DNA of 45,957 bases, from positions 1 through 45,957 of the forward strand of contig JAUYSM010000017.1 in assembly GCA_030696315.1 (NCBI GenBank), written 5' to 3'. Within the stretch, counting starts at the first letter, position 1. Every line of letters begins with the position of its first letter. The notes below the pieces were generated by a model, which was given only the letters and a program-made list of their open reading frames with translations, was not told the origin of the DNA and ran no database searches. This DNA comes from Pseudohongiella sp. GTDB taxonomy: Bacteria; Pseudomonadota; Gammaproteobacteria; Pseudomonadales; Pseudohongiellaceae. The position numbers and the translations under genes are program-made. Below, piece by piece: positions 1 through 9,000 of the stretch.

Positions 1-1434
1 GGGTAAAAACAGATGTTGCAAGCGCCCGACAGTCTCGGAACTGCCCAGCAGTAAAATGCCATGGGCGCGTAAACTGTAGTGGAATAAGGGTAATAACCTG
101 CGTTGCAGTTCAGCATCGAAGTAGATCAGCAAGTTCCGACACACAATCAGATCCAGTCGGGTAAAGGGTGGGTTGAGCACAACATCGTGTTGCGCAAACA
201 GCACCATATCCCGGATCTCCTGATTGATCTGGTAATAGTTTGCATGCCGGGTAAAAAAGCGTGCCAATCTTGTTGGCGAGATCTGATCTTCGATATTGAG
301 GGGGTACTGTGCGCGGCGTGCGCTGGCAATGGCATCTGCGCTCAAGTCTGACGCAAAAATTTGCAACTTATGGGTTTTGTAAGCAGGCAGCCTGTCGATG
401 ACTTCGCGGAATATCATGGCGAGCGAATAGGCTTCTTCACCTGTGGAGCAGCCTACACTCCATGCGCGCAACGCCGATTGCTCAACATTGTGCGCCAGCA
501 GTTCTGGCAAGGTCGTGCCGGACAAATAATTCCACACCTCTTCATCACGAAAAAAGCTGGTCACCCCAATGAGCAGCTCTTTGAACAGCAGATCAATCTC
601 TTGAGTATTGTTTGCCAGAAATGCTGAATACAACTCTAACGTGCCTAGTGCGTGAATCGCCATGCGCCGCTCTATGCGGCGCAGCAGAGTGCTGCTCTTA
701 TAAAGCGAGAAGTCATGTCTTGTATGATGTTGCAGGTGCAGAATAATCTGTTGCAGCGGCGCTGAAGGCGCTATCGCAAAGTGATCTTTGAGGTCCGTGT
801 CAGGCGCAATGTTTCTTTGTTTTGTTTGTTGTACAAACGCCACAATGCGTACTGGTAGGTCGGCCGCTGCCGCGATGATGTCAGCACAACCGGAAGTGAT
901 GATGCTGCTTGGCATCGAATCAAATTGGGCAGAGTCCGGTGTCTGCACCATGGTGAGGCCGCCGGCAGCCTTGATGGACATCGCACCGGCCGTGCCATCA
1001 GATCCCATGCCAGAAAGGACAACCGCAATAGATTGTTCTCCACATTCGCTAGCGAGAGATGAAAACAGGACATTGACAGGCAAGCGCAAGCCGCGCACTT
1101 CAGCTGGCTTGCTCAAGGACAGTTTGCTTTTTTCGACACTGAGTTCTGTATTGGGTGGAATCACATACACATGATCGCGCTTGATCCGCATGCTTTGCCT
1201 CGCTTCGAGAACCGGCATGGAGGTGGAGCGCTGCAATAACTCTGGCAACAAGGACGGTTTGGTAGGGTCCAGATGCTGGATGACAATCCATGCCAGCCCG
1301 CTGTCAGGCGGCGTATGTTGAAAAAACTGCTCAAGCGCGATCAAGCCCCCCGCGGAGGCACCAATGCCGACGATGCGGGGTCGCTCCGACAGCGTGTCTG
1401 TAGAGGCGTTTGCCAAATCTTGTTTGAGTGTCAC
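1..1434 (-). CDS. CheB-CheR hybrid (methylesterase + methyltransferase), partial at left edge
   Basis: Reading leftwards from a GTG at 1434, the frame stays open for 478 codons to the window edge. Residues about 20-200 are a CheB-type methylesterase domain: GIGASAGG carries the nucleophile Ser near residue 27, IQHLDP the His near 54, and VLSGMGSDGTAG the Asp. No receiver domain precedes it. A CheR domain follows: helical N-terminal part (LRRIERRM), SAM-binding motif WSVGCSTGEEAYSLA, and DLIVCRNLLIYF near the end. Such hybrids usually continue into PAS or histidine-kinase domains, which would lie outside the window. The GTG overlaps the TGA of the upstream PAS gene (GTGA), suggesting translational coupling; no separate ribosome binding site is visible. 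Family knowledge suggests reversible glutamate methylation or a non-canonical sensory role. The domain identity is firm, the full architecture is unknown. Confidence 0.9.
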   Translation of the reverse strand, partial: MTLKQDLANASTDTLSERPRIVGIGASAGGLIALEQFFQHTPPDSGLAWIVIQHLDPTKPSLLPELLQRSTSMPVLEARQSMRIKRDHVYVIPPNTELSVEKSKLSLSKPAEVRGLRLPVNVLFSSLASECGEQSIAVVLSGMGSDGTAGAMSIKAAGGLTMVQTPDSAQFDSMPSSIITSGCADIIAAAADLPVRIVAFVQQTKQRNIAPDTDLKDHFAIAPSAPLQQIILHLQHHTRHDFSLYKSSTLLRRIERRMAIHALGTLELYSAFLANNTQEIDLLFKELLIGVTSFFRDEEVWNYLSGTTLPELLAHNVEQSALRAWSVGCSTGEEAYSLAMIFREVIDRLPAYKTHKLQIFASDLSADAIASARRAQYPLNIEDQISPTRLARFFTRHANYYQINQEIRDMVLFAQHDVVLNPPFTRLDLIVCRNLLIYFDAELQRRLLPLFHYSLRAHGILLLGSSETVGRLQHLFLP

Positions 1435-2042
1435 TGAAGCAGCGTGGGGCTTTTGGAGTCAGTGATCATGACTAACAGATCGTTGCTGTCGGTGCAGTGA
1501 TTACTGACCAGTCGCAGACTGCGTGTTCCCTTGCCGCCGAGCTCTGTTGTGACAATGACTGCATCGTCTGGCCCGTCAATGAGCTGCCTGTTTAGTAACT
1601 TGAATACAGCTGGTCGACTTGAAACAGTCAGCAGCGATTCAAACTTTTCCCCACACAAATCATCTTTTAATCGATAAAACAGACTGCCACCCATTTCGTT
1701 ACAGTCAGTGATGCGGCCGTCTGCGCTCAGCATAAAAAAGCCGCAGGCAGCCATATCATAAAACGCCTTGAAACAGGCCAGATCATGAGAGAACTCGCGT
1801 TCATTGCTCTGAAGTTGCTCATGCTGCATATCCAGTTCTATTTGAAAAGTCTGCAGTTCGTGTAACAGCTTAAGTCCTTCCGCAGCAGTATCAGGCGTGC
1901 TGGCCAAACGAAACAGCACACTCAGCGCATCGGCGCTGACAGAACAGGCATAAGCACGAGGCGCCGTTCCATTCTTGATTCGATCTTTGGCTTCAAGCCG
2001 CAATCTGTTGACTTCTTCTTGAGGTGACATGTAATCAGGCAT
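1431..2042 (-). CDS. Small PAS-domain sensory protein coupled to CheB-CheR
   Basis: 203 residues. I chose ATG 2042 because GGAGG lies 4 bases upstream; a longer frame starts 7 codons earlier without such a site. The N-terminal half is charged and helical (residues about 5-90, including a likely coiled coil around LHELQTFQIELDMQHEQLQ). Residues about 90-200 look like a PAS domain: FYDMAACGFFMLSADGRITDCN is the typical PAS opening, and VFKLLNRQLIDG matches the later helix. No transmembrane segment or output domain is present. Coiled coil plus PAS is the arrangement often found fused inside CheB-CheR/PAS/kinase hybrids, so this may be a detached sensor module of the next gene, with which it overlaps by 4 bases. 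The signal it senses cannot be read from the sequence. Confidence 0.8.
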   Translation of the reverse strand: MPDYMSPQEEVNRLRLEAKDRIKNGTAPRAYACSVSADALSVLFRLASTPDTAAEGLKLLHELQTFQIELDMQHEQLQSNEREFSHDLACFKAFYDMAACGFFMLSADGRITDCNEMGGSLFYRLKDDLCGEKFESLLTVSSRPAVFKLLNRQLIDGPDDAVIVTTELGGKGTRSLRLVSNHCTDSNDLLVMITDSKSPTLLQ

Positions 2043-2294
2043 TAGACCTCCGAGGGTGCACACTTTTGCAATTTTCAGTATAGGCTGATCAGTCAGTTGT
2101 ACAAGCTGTCATCACGGATGTTGACGAGATAATTGACAGTTTGAAGCGGAGGTTAAGGGTTGGCTGTGCGTTAACTCACGTTTGCTGTCTGTTTTGGGCG
2201 GTGACTTGTTCTCCAGCGGATTGATCTGCCATCATGCTACTCAAATAACAGGTCATGGAATCAACACGGTGCCGCGCACCCGGTGAGGTCATTC

Positions 2295-3746
2295 ATGCAA
2301 AAATCCCGAGGTTTTATCTGCCGATCATTGCTGGTTCTGGCGAGTGCCGCCGGGTGTTCCCAGCTGCTAGCGCAGGGCGTTGGTGATCTGCTAACTACCG
2401 CCACCGCGCCGGACGGGCGCTACATCAGTTGGCAGGAACATCTGATAGATGATGCCGCGATTCTTGATTTTGTGCTCAGCGGTGGCGATGGCCTGGTGAT
2501 GACAGACATCGACCAGGATGGGTTTATCGACGTTGTGTCGGTGCATGAATCCGATTCCAGCTATGATTCCGCCAATTTTACCCCCGGTTTTGAAGCTCCC
2601 CCCGAAGGCCATATCCGTATCGCCTTTGGCAGCGCCGACCCGCAGCAGTGGCACAACATCACGGTCGCCGAAGGCCTGGATGCTGCAGCGCCCGAAGATG
2701 CTGCGGTTGTCGATATGAACGGTGATGGTTTGATGGACATTCTGATAGCCGCCGAGTTATCTCATGTATTGTATTTACAGAACCCCGGTCCAGATGCCCG
2801 CAACAGCGAGTGGCCGCGCCTGAAGCTGCCAATGACCGAGGGTCGCGGCAGCTATATTCGGGTGTTTGCGGCGGATTTAGACGGCGACGGGGTGCCCGAG
2901 GTGATTGCCCCCAACAAAGGCGCGCAGATTCCAGGACCGGAGGATTTTGCGGTATCCAATCCGGTATCCATTTTTAAGGTAACGGGTGACCCTTTAACGG
3001 GTGATAACTGGCAAGAGATAGAACTCGGTCGTTACAGCATTCCGCAAAATTCTGAACCGGTTGATCTCGATGGCGACGGCGACATCGATATCGTGATCGG
3101 CACGCGCGGTGAAGACCGGCTGGTGTGGTTCGACAACCCCGGTGATGGTTCGCTGAATTTTATCGAACGTGCTATTGGCATCAACGGCGCACGCATGGCG
3201 GGATTTAATCTGGAGTACGCTGACCTTAACGGTGATGGGCGCTTTGATATCATCGGCGCCGGTGTTGGCCCGGTTGGCAATGGTCTGGTATGGATAGAAC
3301 AACCCGCTCGTAAAGGCGACGCCTGGAATGCACGTTTTATCGGCACCTTTGCGCCGGACAGTATCACCGGGCTGGAAACCGCAGACATCAACGGCGATGG
3401 CCATATGGATGTATTCGTTGGCAGCTACAGCCGTGGCGAGCGCGAATCAGACGATGCCAACGCGCAGCTCACCGATCCACTCGGTCGGCTGGGTTGGTTT
3501 CAAAACCCGGGTGTGTCAGGAGCCGCGTGGATTCGTCACGATGTGTCACGACGCAAACGCGGCATGTTCGACAAGTTTATTGCTCATGACATAGACGGCG
3601 ATGGCGACCTGGATTTTGTGGGCACGCGCGGCAACAGTTATCCCTACGACGGGGTGTTCTGGCTGGAGCAGGTAAGGTCGGTCGGGCCGGTGCCGCGCTT
3701 TACCAAAGCAAGGGCGCTGGACAGTGATGAAGTGGGTTTGCCTTGA
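2295..3746 (+). CDS. Secreted FG-GAP/VCBS-repeat beta-propeller protein
   Basis: 483 residues from ATG 2295, preceded by GGTGAGG seven bases upstream; a GTG four codons earlier is possible. A signal peptide covers residues about 1-27 (positive start, hydrophobic LLVLASAAGCSQLLAQG; the Cys could alternatively be a lipobox-like site). The rest contains seven calcium-binding loops of the DxDxDG type spread through the protein: DIDQDGFID, DMNGDGLMD, DLDGDGVPE, DLDGDGDID, DLNGDGRFD, DINGDGHMD and DIDGDGDLD. Their regular spacing fits a seven-bladed integrin-like propeller. Aromatic WF-DNPG and WFQNPG segments recur after the loops. No catalytic motif is visible. It is probably an exported or surface protein that binds calcium and perhaps glycans or protein partners; the ligand is unknown. 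Confidence 0.85.
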   Translation: MQKSRGFICRSLLVLASAAGCSQLLAQGVGDLLTTATAPDGRYISWQEHLIDDAAILDFVLSGGDGLVMTDIDQDGFIDVVSVHESDSSYDSANFTPGFEAPPEGHIRIAFGSADPQQWHNITVAEGLDAAAPEDAAVVDMNGDGLMDILIAAELSHVLYLQNPGPDARNSEWPRLKLPMTEGRGSYIRVFAADLDGDGVPEVIAPNKGAQIPGPEDFAVSNPVSIFKVTGDPLTGDNWQEIELGRYSIPQNSEPVDLDGDGDIDIVIGTRGEDRLVWFDNPGDGSLNFIERAIGINGARMAGFNLEYADLNGDGRFDIIGAGVGPVGNGLVWIEQPARKGDAWNARFIGTFAPDSITGLETADINGDGHMDVFVGSYSRGERESDDANAQLTDPLGRLGWFQNPGVSGAAWIRHDVSRRKRGMFDKFIAHDIDGDGDLDFVGTRGNSYPYDGVFWLEQVRSVGPVPRFTKARALDSDEVGLP

Positions 3747-3753
3747 GTCCCAC

Positions 3754-4074
3754 TCACAACTCATCATGTTTCTTCGCGCTGCCCCGTGACTTATCCACCG
3801 GGTACTTCTGTTCATTCACGCGGATTTTTGCCATCACAATCTCTTTCACATCGAGCTGACAGGCATCGGCAAGCAGAAAGGCATAGGCAAACACGTCAGC
3901 CAGCTCTTCTTTGATTTTTGACAGATCAGCGTCGCCGGGTTGTTTCCATAAAAACGCTTCCAGCAACTCAGCGGCCTCGATGCTCAGCGCCAGCGATAGG
4001 TCTTTGGGGTTGTGGAATTGTTGCCAGTCGCGCTCGTCGCGGAACTTCTTCAGGGCGTCTACGATTTCCTTCAT
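3754..4074 (-). CDS. MazG-like nucleotide pyrophosphohydrolase
   Basis: 106 residues from ATG 4074; an upstream TTG would add 14 residues that do not resemble the family. The RDWQQFHNPKDLSLALSIEAAELLEAF segment is the classic opening of the all-alpha NTP pyrophosphohydrolase family (RS21-C6/MazG-like), with the first EAAEL metal-binding helix and a second EELADVFAYAF helix giving the E-x-x-E and E-x-x-D ligands. Members hydrolyse (d)NTPs, often modified ones, to NMP and pyrophosphate, and are thought to clean the nucleotide pool. The C-terminus is short and Lys-rich. It ends 7 bases from the convergent propeller gene and seems to be a single-gene unit. The exact substrate cannot be predicted. 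Confidence 0.9.
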   Translation of the reverse strand: MKEIVDALKKFRDERDWQQFHNPKDLSLALSIEAAELLEAFLWKQPGDADLSKIKEELADVFAYAFLLADACQLDVKEIVMAKIRVNEQKYPVDKSRGSAKKHDEL

Positions 4075-4201
4075 GGTGTTTGTCTGTGTTATTCCGAACG
4101 GTTGATGAGATATCAAGGGCGTATGATTTCACGGTCAACTAGGGCAGGCAACATCTGTCATGCTTGCCAAAACGTATCAAGTGTATAAAACCCTTTGAGC
4201 G

Positions 4202-4840
4202 ATGCTGATGAACAAACACGTATACCGTGGCCTGATGGCCTTTTTGTTGATTGTTAACTGGACAAACGTGATGGCCATTGAAGAACCCAAGTACGCCGTT
4301 GTGAGCCAGCTCGGTGACATCGAGTTCCGTCTGTACCCGCCTTACCTGTTGGCGGAAACCTTGGTCGCGGGCGAAAGCAGCCAGTCACGCGCTGCCAATA
4401 CCGGTTTCAGACGACTGTTTGCTTATATCTCTGGCGACAATGCCGTGCAAAGCAAAATTGCCATGACAGCGCCGGTGCAGCAGCAAGCTGTGTCGCAAAA
4501 GATCGCGATGACGGCGCCGGTGCAACAGACGCCTTCCGACGAAGGTTGGTTGATAGCGTTTGTGGTGCCCAGTGAATTTGATGTGGACACGGTGCCACAG
4601 CCAACCAACCCTGAAGTGACGATCCGCGTGGTGCCTGAGCAATTGATGGCAGTGCACACTTATTCGGGTCGCTGGACCGAACGCAACCAGGGTGAGCACC
4701 GGCAGGTATTGCTGGACGCGTTGGCGGCTGCCGGACTTGAGGTGATTGGTGAGCCTGTGTCTGCGGCCTACAACTCGCCCTTTACGCTGCCGTTTATGCG
4801 ACGTAATGAGGTGATGGTTGAAGTGGCGAAGGCGCCTTGA
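4202..4840 (+). CDS. SOUL-family haem-binding protein, exported
   Basis: 212 residues from ATG 4202; ATG 4208 two codons later is equally possible because neither has a strong ribosome binding site. Residues about 8-25 are a hydrophobic signal segment ([15 protein letters not shown]). The mature part opens with [27 protein letters not shown], the usual start of SOUL proteins, and later has [18 protein letters not shown] and the C-terminal [20 protein letters not shown] proteins bind haem or related tetrapyrroles; the bacterial role is poorly defined. The family element [10 protein letters not shown] occurs twice within 26 residues, a local duplication. The gene stands alone between the MazG-like gene and a convergent secreted protein. 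Confidence 0.88.
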   Translation: MLMNKHVYRGLMAFLLIVNWTNVMAIEEPKYAVVSQLGDIEFRLYPPYLLAETLVAGESSQSRAANTGFRRLFAYISGDNAVQSKIAMTAPVQQQAVSQKIAMTAPVQQTPSDEGWLIAFVVPSEFDVDTVPQPTNPEVTIRVVPEQLMAVHTYSGRWTERNQGEHRQVLLDALAAAGLEVIGEPVSAAYNSPFTLPFMRRNEVMVEVAKAP

Positions 4841-4864
4841 ATCCGACGCCTCGGGACCTAAAGC

Positions 4865-5905
4865 TCACTGCCCAGCCTGTTCCGCCTCCAGCATTCGCGC
4901 ACCGGCCAGAATGCCGGGCATGGCATAATTGCCTTCGTGGCAGGCGTATTCATACATCGGGCCTTCACTGGCGTGGAAACTCAGTTCGGCAGTCCAAGGT
5001 TGTGCATAGAGATTGTTATCCTCGACGGTAAACCGATACACAATTTCGGTATCTGAGTAGCGGCTGAAACGCTCGGTTATTTTGCCTGCGGCCGTAATCG
5101 GCACAGAGCTTTGCGCCATCTGTTGCGGATTGATATTGACAGTTTCTATGACGAGTTCGCCGTTTTCATACCAACCTCGTGAATCGCCAAACCATTGTTG
5201 CAAGGCGGCCGGCCTCAGATTGGCGCGGGCCTCAGCGGCATTTGCATAGATGGGCACAATGCGTGCGTCGTGCACCATCTCCACTTCAATGACCACATAA
5301 TCATCGGTCTGCACAAAACGGTAGGTGCTGTTGTACAGCGTGCCCATCATGCCCGGGCCGGCGGTATTGCCAAAACCCAGCAGACAACGCTCGGCCAGCG
5401 GCATGGCTTCAGGGCCGGACATGTCGCCAACACCGGTGGCATAACGCACACCAAAGTTGCGGCGCTCAAAATCTGCAGTTGGTGATGCTAGATGCGGAAT
5501 CTGGCCATTCTCAGGATCGATGATGTAGGAGCTGCGGTACTCACCTTTGACACGCGCCAGCGCAGAACCCGGGTCAATCCAGAAGTCGTTGTAGGCGCGT
5601 AGACCAAAGTCATCACTGCCGGCCGCAGGGGGCGCGAGCGTGTCGGTGTTCTCCGCTGTCGCTTCAAACTCACCCACCGGCAACCCGGCCACGCTGGTGT
5701 TGGCGATAATCTGCTGTGCTTCGGCGGCGCTGACAATCAGTTTGTCCACGTTAGCGGGGCGCGTCATGCGGGTGAGTGCGGCATTGGTCCACACGCCGGT
5801 GAGTTCGGGCCTTTCACTTGCCTGTGCCCAGCTTGATGCACTGGCGATCGCAAGTGTTAAAGCAATAATATTGGAAGCAACTGTCGATAATCTGGCGGTG
5901 AACAT
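4865..5905 (-). CDS. Secreted protein of unknown function
   Basis: 346 residues from ATG 5905, chosen because GGGAGA sits 6 bases upstream and because a signal peptide then begins at residue 1 (MFTARLSTVASNIIALTLAIASASSWAQA, cleavage near 27). The upstream extension in the same frame is low-complexity and improbable. The mature protein is acidic and rich in aromatic residues, with recurring segments such as ERPELTGVWTN at the start, YRSSYIIDPENGQIPHL, RCLLGFGNTAGPGM, and EYACHEGNYAMPGILAGAR at the end. Two cysteines are widely separated and may pair in the periplasm. I recognise this as a type of conserved exported protein seen in marine gammaproteobacteria but know no function. It is divergent from the adhesin gene, separated by 125 bp. 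Confidence 0.75.
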   Translation of the reverse strand: MFTARLSTVASNIIALTLAIASASSWAQASERPELTGVWTNAALTRMTRPANVDKLIVSAAEAQQIIANTSVAGLPVGEFEATAENTDTLAPPAAGSDDFGLRAYNDFWIDPGSALARVKGEYRSSYIIDPENGQIPHLASPTADFERRNFGVRYATGVGDMSGPEAMPLAERCLLGFGNTAGPGMMGTLYNSTYRFVQTDDYVVIEVEMVHDARIVPIYANAAEARANLRPAALQQWFGDSRGWYENGELVIETVNINPQQMAQSSVPITAAGKITERFSRYSDTEIVYRFTVEDNNLYAQPWTAELSFHASEGPMYEYACHEGNYAMPGILAGARMLEAEQAGQ

Positions 5906-6030
5906 GGTGTATCTCCCATTAATTATTATGATGTGGAGGTTGTGATGCGCTGTGTGTTCAGAATGTAGTCTTGATGTGGGGGGATGTAAAGTGCGAGGGG
6001 GGATCAAAGGTGACCAATGTACCGTGAGAA

Positions 6031-9000
6031 ATGGCAAAAAAGACTGCAAAAGATAGTGAAAATCCTGACCCGACAGATATGGAATACGCAGTTATTCTTC
6101 ACGCAGCCTCAAAAATGTCGCTTCGTCCATTATCTGGAGATAAGAATAAAATGAGTAAGGCTCAAACTAACAGCAACTCCGGCACCAAAGGCAACTCTGG
6201 TAACACCAACGGTGGGACCGAGACTTCTTTCACGAACACACCCCAGGCAAAAGACGATACATTTGGTACGCCGCAATCAGGGCAACTTAACTACGCTAAC
6301 AATACCTACCTGCTCAATGTGATGGCCAATGATCTTGGTGGCAACTCCAAGTCACTGTGGTCGGTTGACAACGGCATCAATAATTCAGGAGCCATGAATG
6401 GTTATGTAGCTGGGGACTTGCTCACTCAGGATCACGCCGGCATTACCGGTTTAGCAGCAAACCGCAGTCTGTTTGGAGCCTCGTTAACGGTAACCTCAGA
6501 CGGACGAGTTGCCTACGACGCCAGCACTATCAGTGGCCAAACTGCGGCTGATCTGACCGGGCTGAAGCTCGGCGACATCATGACCGACAGTTTCATCTAT
6601 GCAATTCGTATGGCAAGCGGCACCTTAAGTTGGGCAAAAGCCAACGTGGTACTGACTGGCGTCAATGATGTTCCGACGGTCACTGGCGTATCGCTGGCAG
6701 CGATTGAGGACAATGGCGCGGTAACGGGTAGTTTTGCGGGCGACGATGTCGATAGTGATGACGATATCAGCACACTGATCTACACCATCGTTGGTGCGCC
6801 GAATACGGGGACACTTGTTAATAACGGCAACGGTACTTTCACCTTTGATCCAGGTGCTGCGTTCCAGTCGCTGGCTAAAGGTGAACAGGCTCACTTCAAT
6901 CTGAGCTACACAGCAACAGACCGTCACGGCGCGGTATCCGCCCCGGCTTCACTGACCATCACCGTCACCGGCACCAATGATGCTCCAACCCTGGCCGCCG
7001 GCATCGGCGCTGCCACCGAAGATGGCCCATCCGTCAGCGTGGATTTGTCTGCGTTGGGCGCTGATGTGGACTCGGACAACGATGGCAGTTCACTAATTTA
7101 CAGCATTAGCAGTGCCCCAGCTGAGGGCAATGCCAGCATCAGTGGCACCAGCTTAAGCTTTAATGTCGGCTCAGCTTTCCAGGACCTGGCCGTGGGTCAA
7201 ACCCGGCAAATCACTGTTGGTGTGACCGCCACTGACGCCCATGGCGCCAGCGCCACTAACAATGTTGTGATCACCGTCACCGGTACCAATGATGCTCCAA
7301 CCTTGGCCGCCGGTGCGCTGGGAGCCACCGAGGATGGCGCCGCGGTGACGTTGAGTCTTGCTGCGTTAGGCGCCGATGTCGACTCGGACGACGATGGCAG
7401 CACGCTGACGTACACCTTGTTGAATACTCAAGCGGCTGATTCAAAAAATGTAACCCCGGCTGCGGGTGCTGCCTCTATCTCCGGGACAACGCTCACGTTT
7501 GATCCGGGCAGTGACTTCCAGTCGTTGGCCGCAGGTCAAACCTCCAGTTTTGATCTGAAGGTGCGAGCGACTGACGCCCATGGTGCCACAGCAGATAACA
7601 CGGTCACGGTGACCGTCACCGGGGTCAACGATGCCCCGACGTTAGCTGCTGATGTGCTGGCTGCCAGCGAAGATGGTTCATCTGTCAGCCTTGATCTGTC
7701 TGCGTTGGGCGCCGATGTCGACTCTGACGACGACGGCAGCACGCTGACGTATGCGTTGTTGAATACTCAAGACGCTGATTCTAAAAATGTAACACCTGCT
7801 GCGGGTGCTGCGTCGATCTCCGGGACAACACTGACGTTTGATCCGGGCAGTGACTTCCAGTCCTTGGCTTCAGGACAAACCACCAGTTTTGATCTGAAAG
7901 TGCGAGCCACAGACGCCCACGGTGCTACAGCGGATAATACAGTCACGGTGACTGTCACCGGGGTCAATGATGCTCCACAGATTCAGAGCGGCAGTGATGG
8001 CTCGGGTGCTGTTACTGGCAAAACACAATTGGCACCGTTTACTGTGCAACAGTATTTGGGTTATCGATCACAGTCTCTTGCTGATTTGCAGAATTACGCA
8101 GCTAATAACGCGGCCTCCTACACGGTGACAACCAATATCATCGACTATACCGATGACCCAGGCGGATTTGCCGGAGAAATTCCCGGCAGCACGCCATGGC
8201 CGGCGGCGGCAGCAACCGGCGCTACGGGTACCAGTCACCCCACGAACAATAACTTCTTCGTGCGCATTACGGGTCAAATCAACGTGACCGTTGCGGATAC
8301 CTATACGTTCCGTACGTTCAACGACGACGGTGTGTTCCTGCGAGTTAATAACACCCTTGTTATTAATGACCCCGGCATCCACGCTGAAGAAGTTCGTACG
8401 GGCACTATTGCACTGACGCCGGGTGTCTACCCGATAGAGCTATTCTTCTTTGAATATACTGGCGAGGCGTCATTGGAGTTCAGTTACAAGAGTTCCTCGG
8501 GCAGCTACGAACTGGTAGACCTTGATTCGATGCTGCGCGACAGTGGAGTTGTTTTATTCAGTGATGTCGACCTGAATGATAGCCATACTGTGTCGGTAAC
8601 GTCAGCCGCTGCAACCTTGGGTGAGTTGACTGCGACAATGACCAGCGATACCACTGGCACAGGTACCGGTGGTCAAGTTCAGTGGAACTACGCAGTGGAC
8701 AACGATGCGGTGCGTTACCTGGGTGCTGGTGACACAAAGGTGGAGACATTTACTGTCACCGTGAGTGATGGCAAGGGAGGCGTTGCGCAGCAGCAAGTGG
8801 ATGTCACCGTCACCGGCATCAACGACGTTGCCGAATTGGGTAATGCGGTTGTCAGCCTGACTGAGACAAATGCTCAATTGTTTGCGTCTGGCGCCCTGTC
8901 AATTGCTGATGTTGATGCTGGCGAAGCGTTCTTTACTACACAAACCAAAACGGCTGGCACCTACGGCAGCTTCAGCATTGATGCCACGGGCAACTGGAAC

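Noticed and set aside
6658-7959. Tandem repeats considered as a CRISPR or satellite array
   Set aside because: The units are codon-scale protein repeats in an open frame, not short repeats with spacers.
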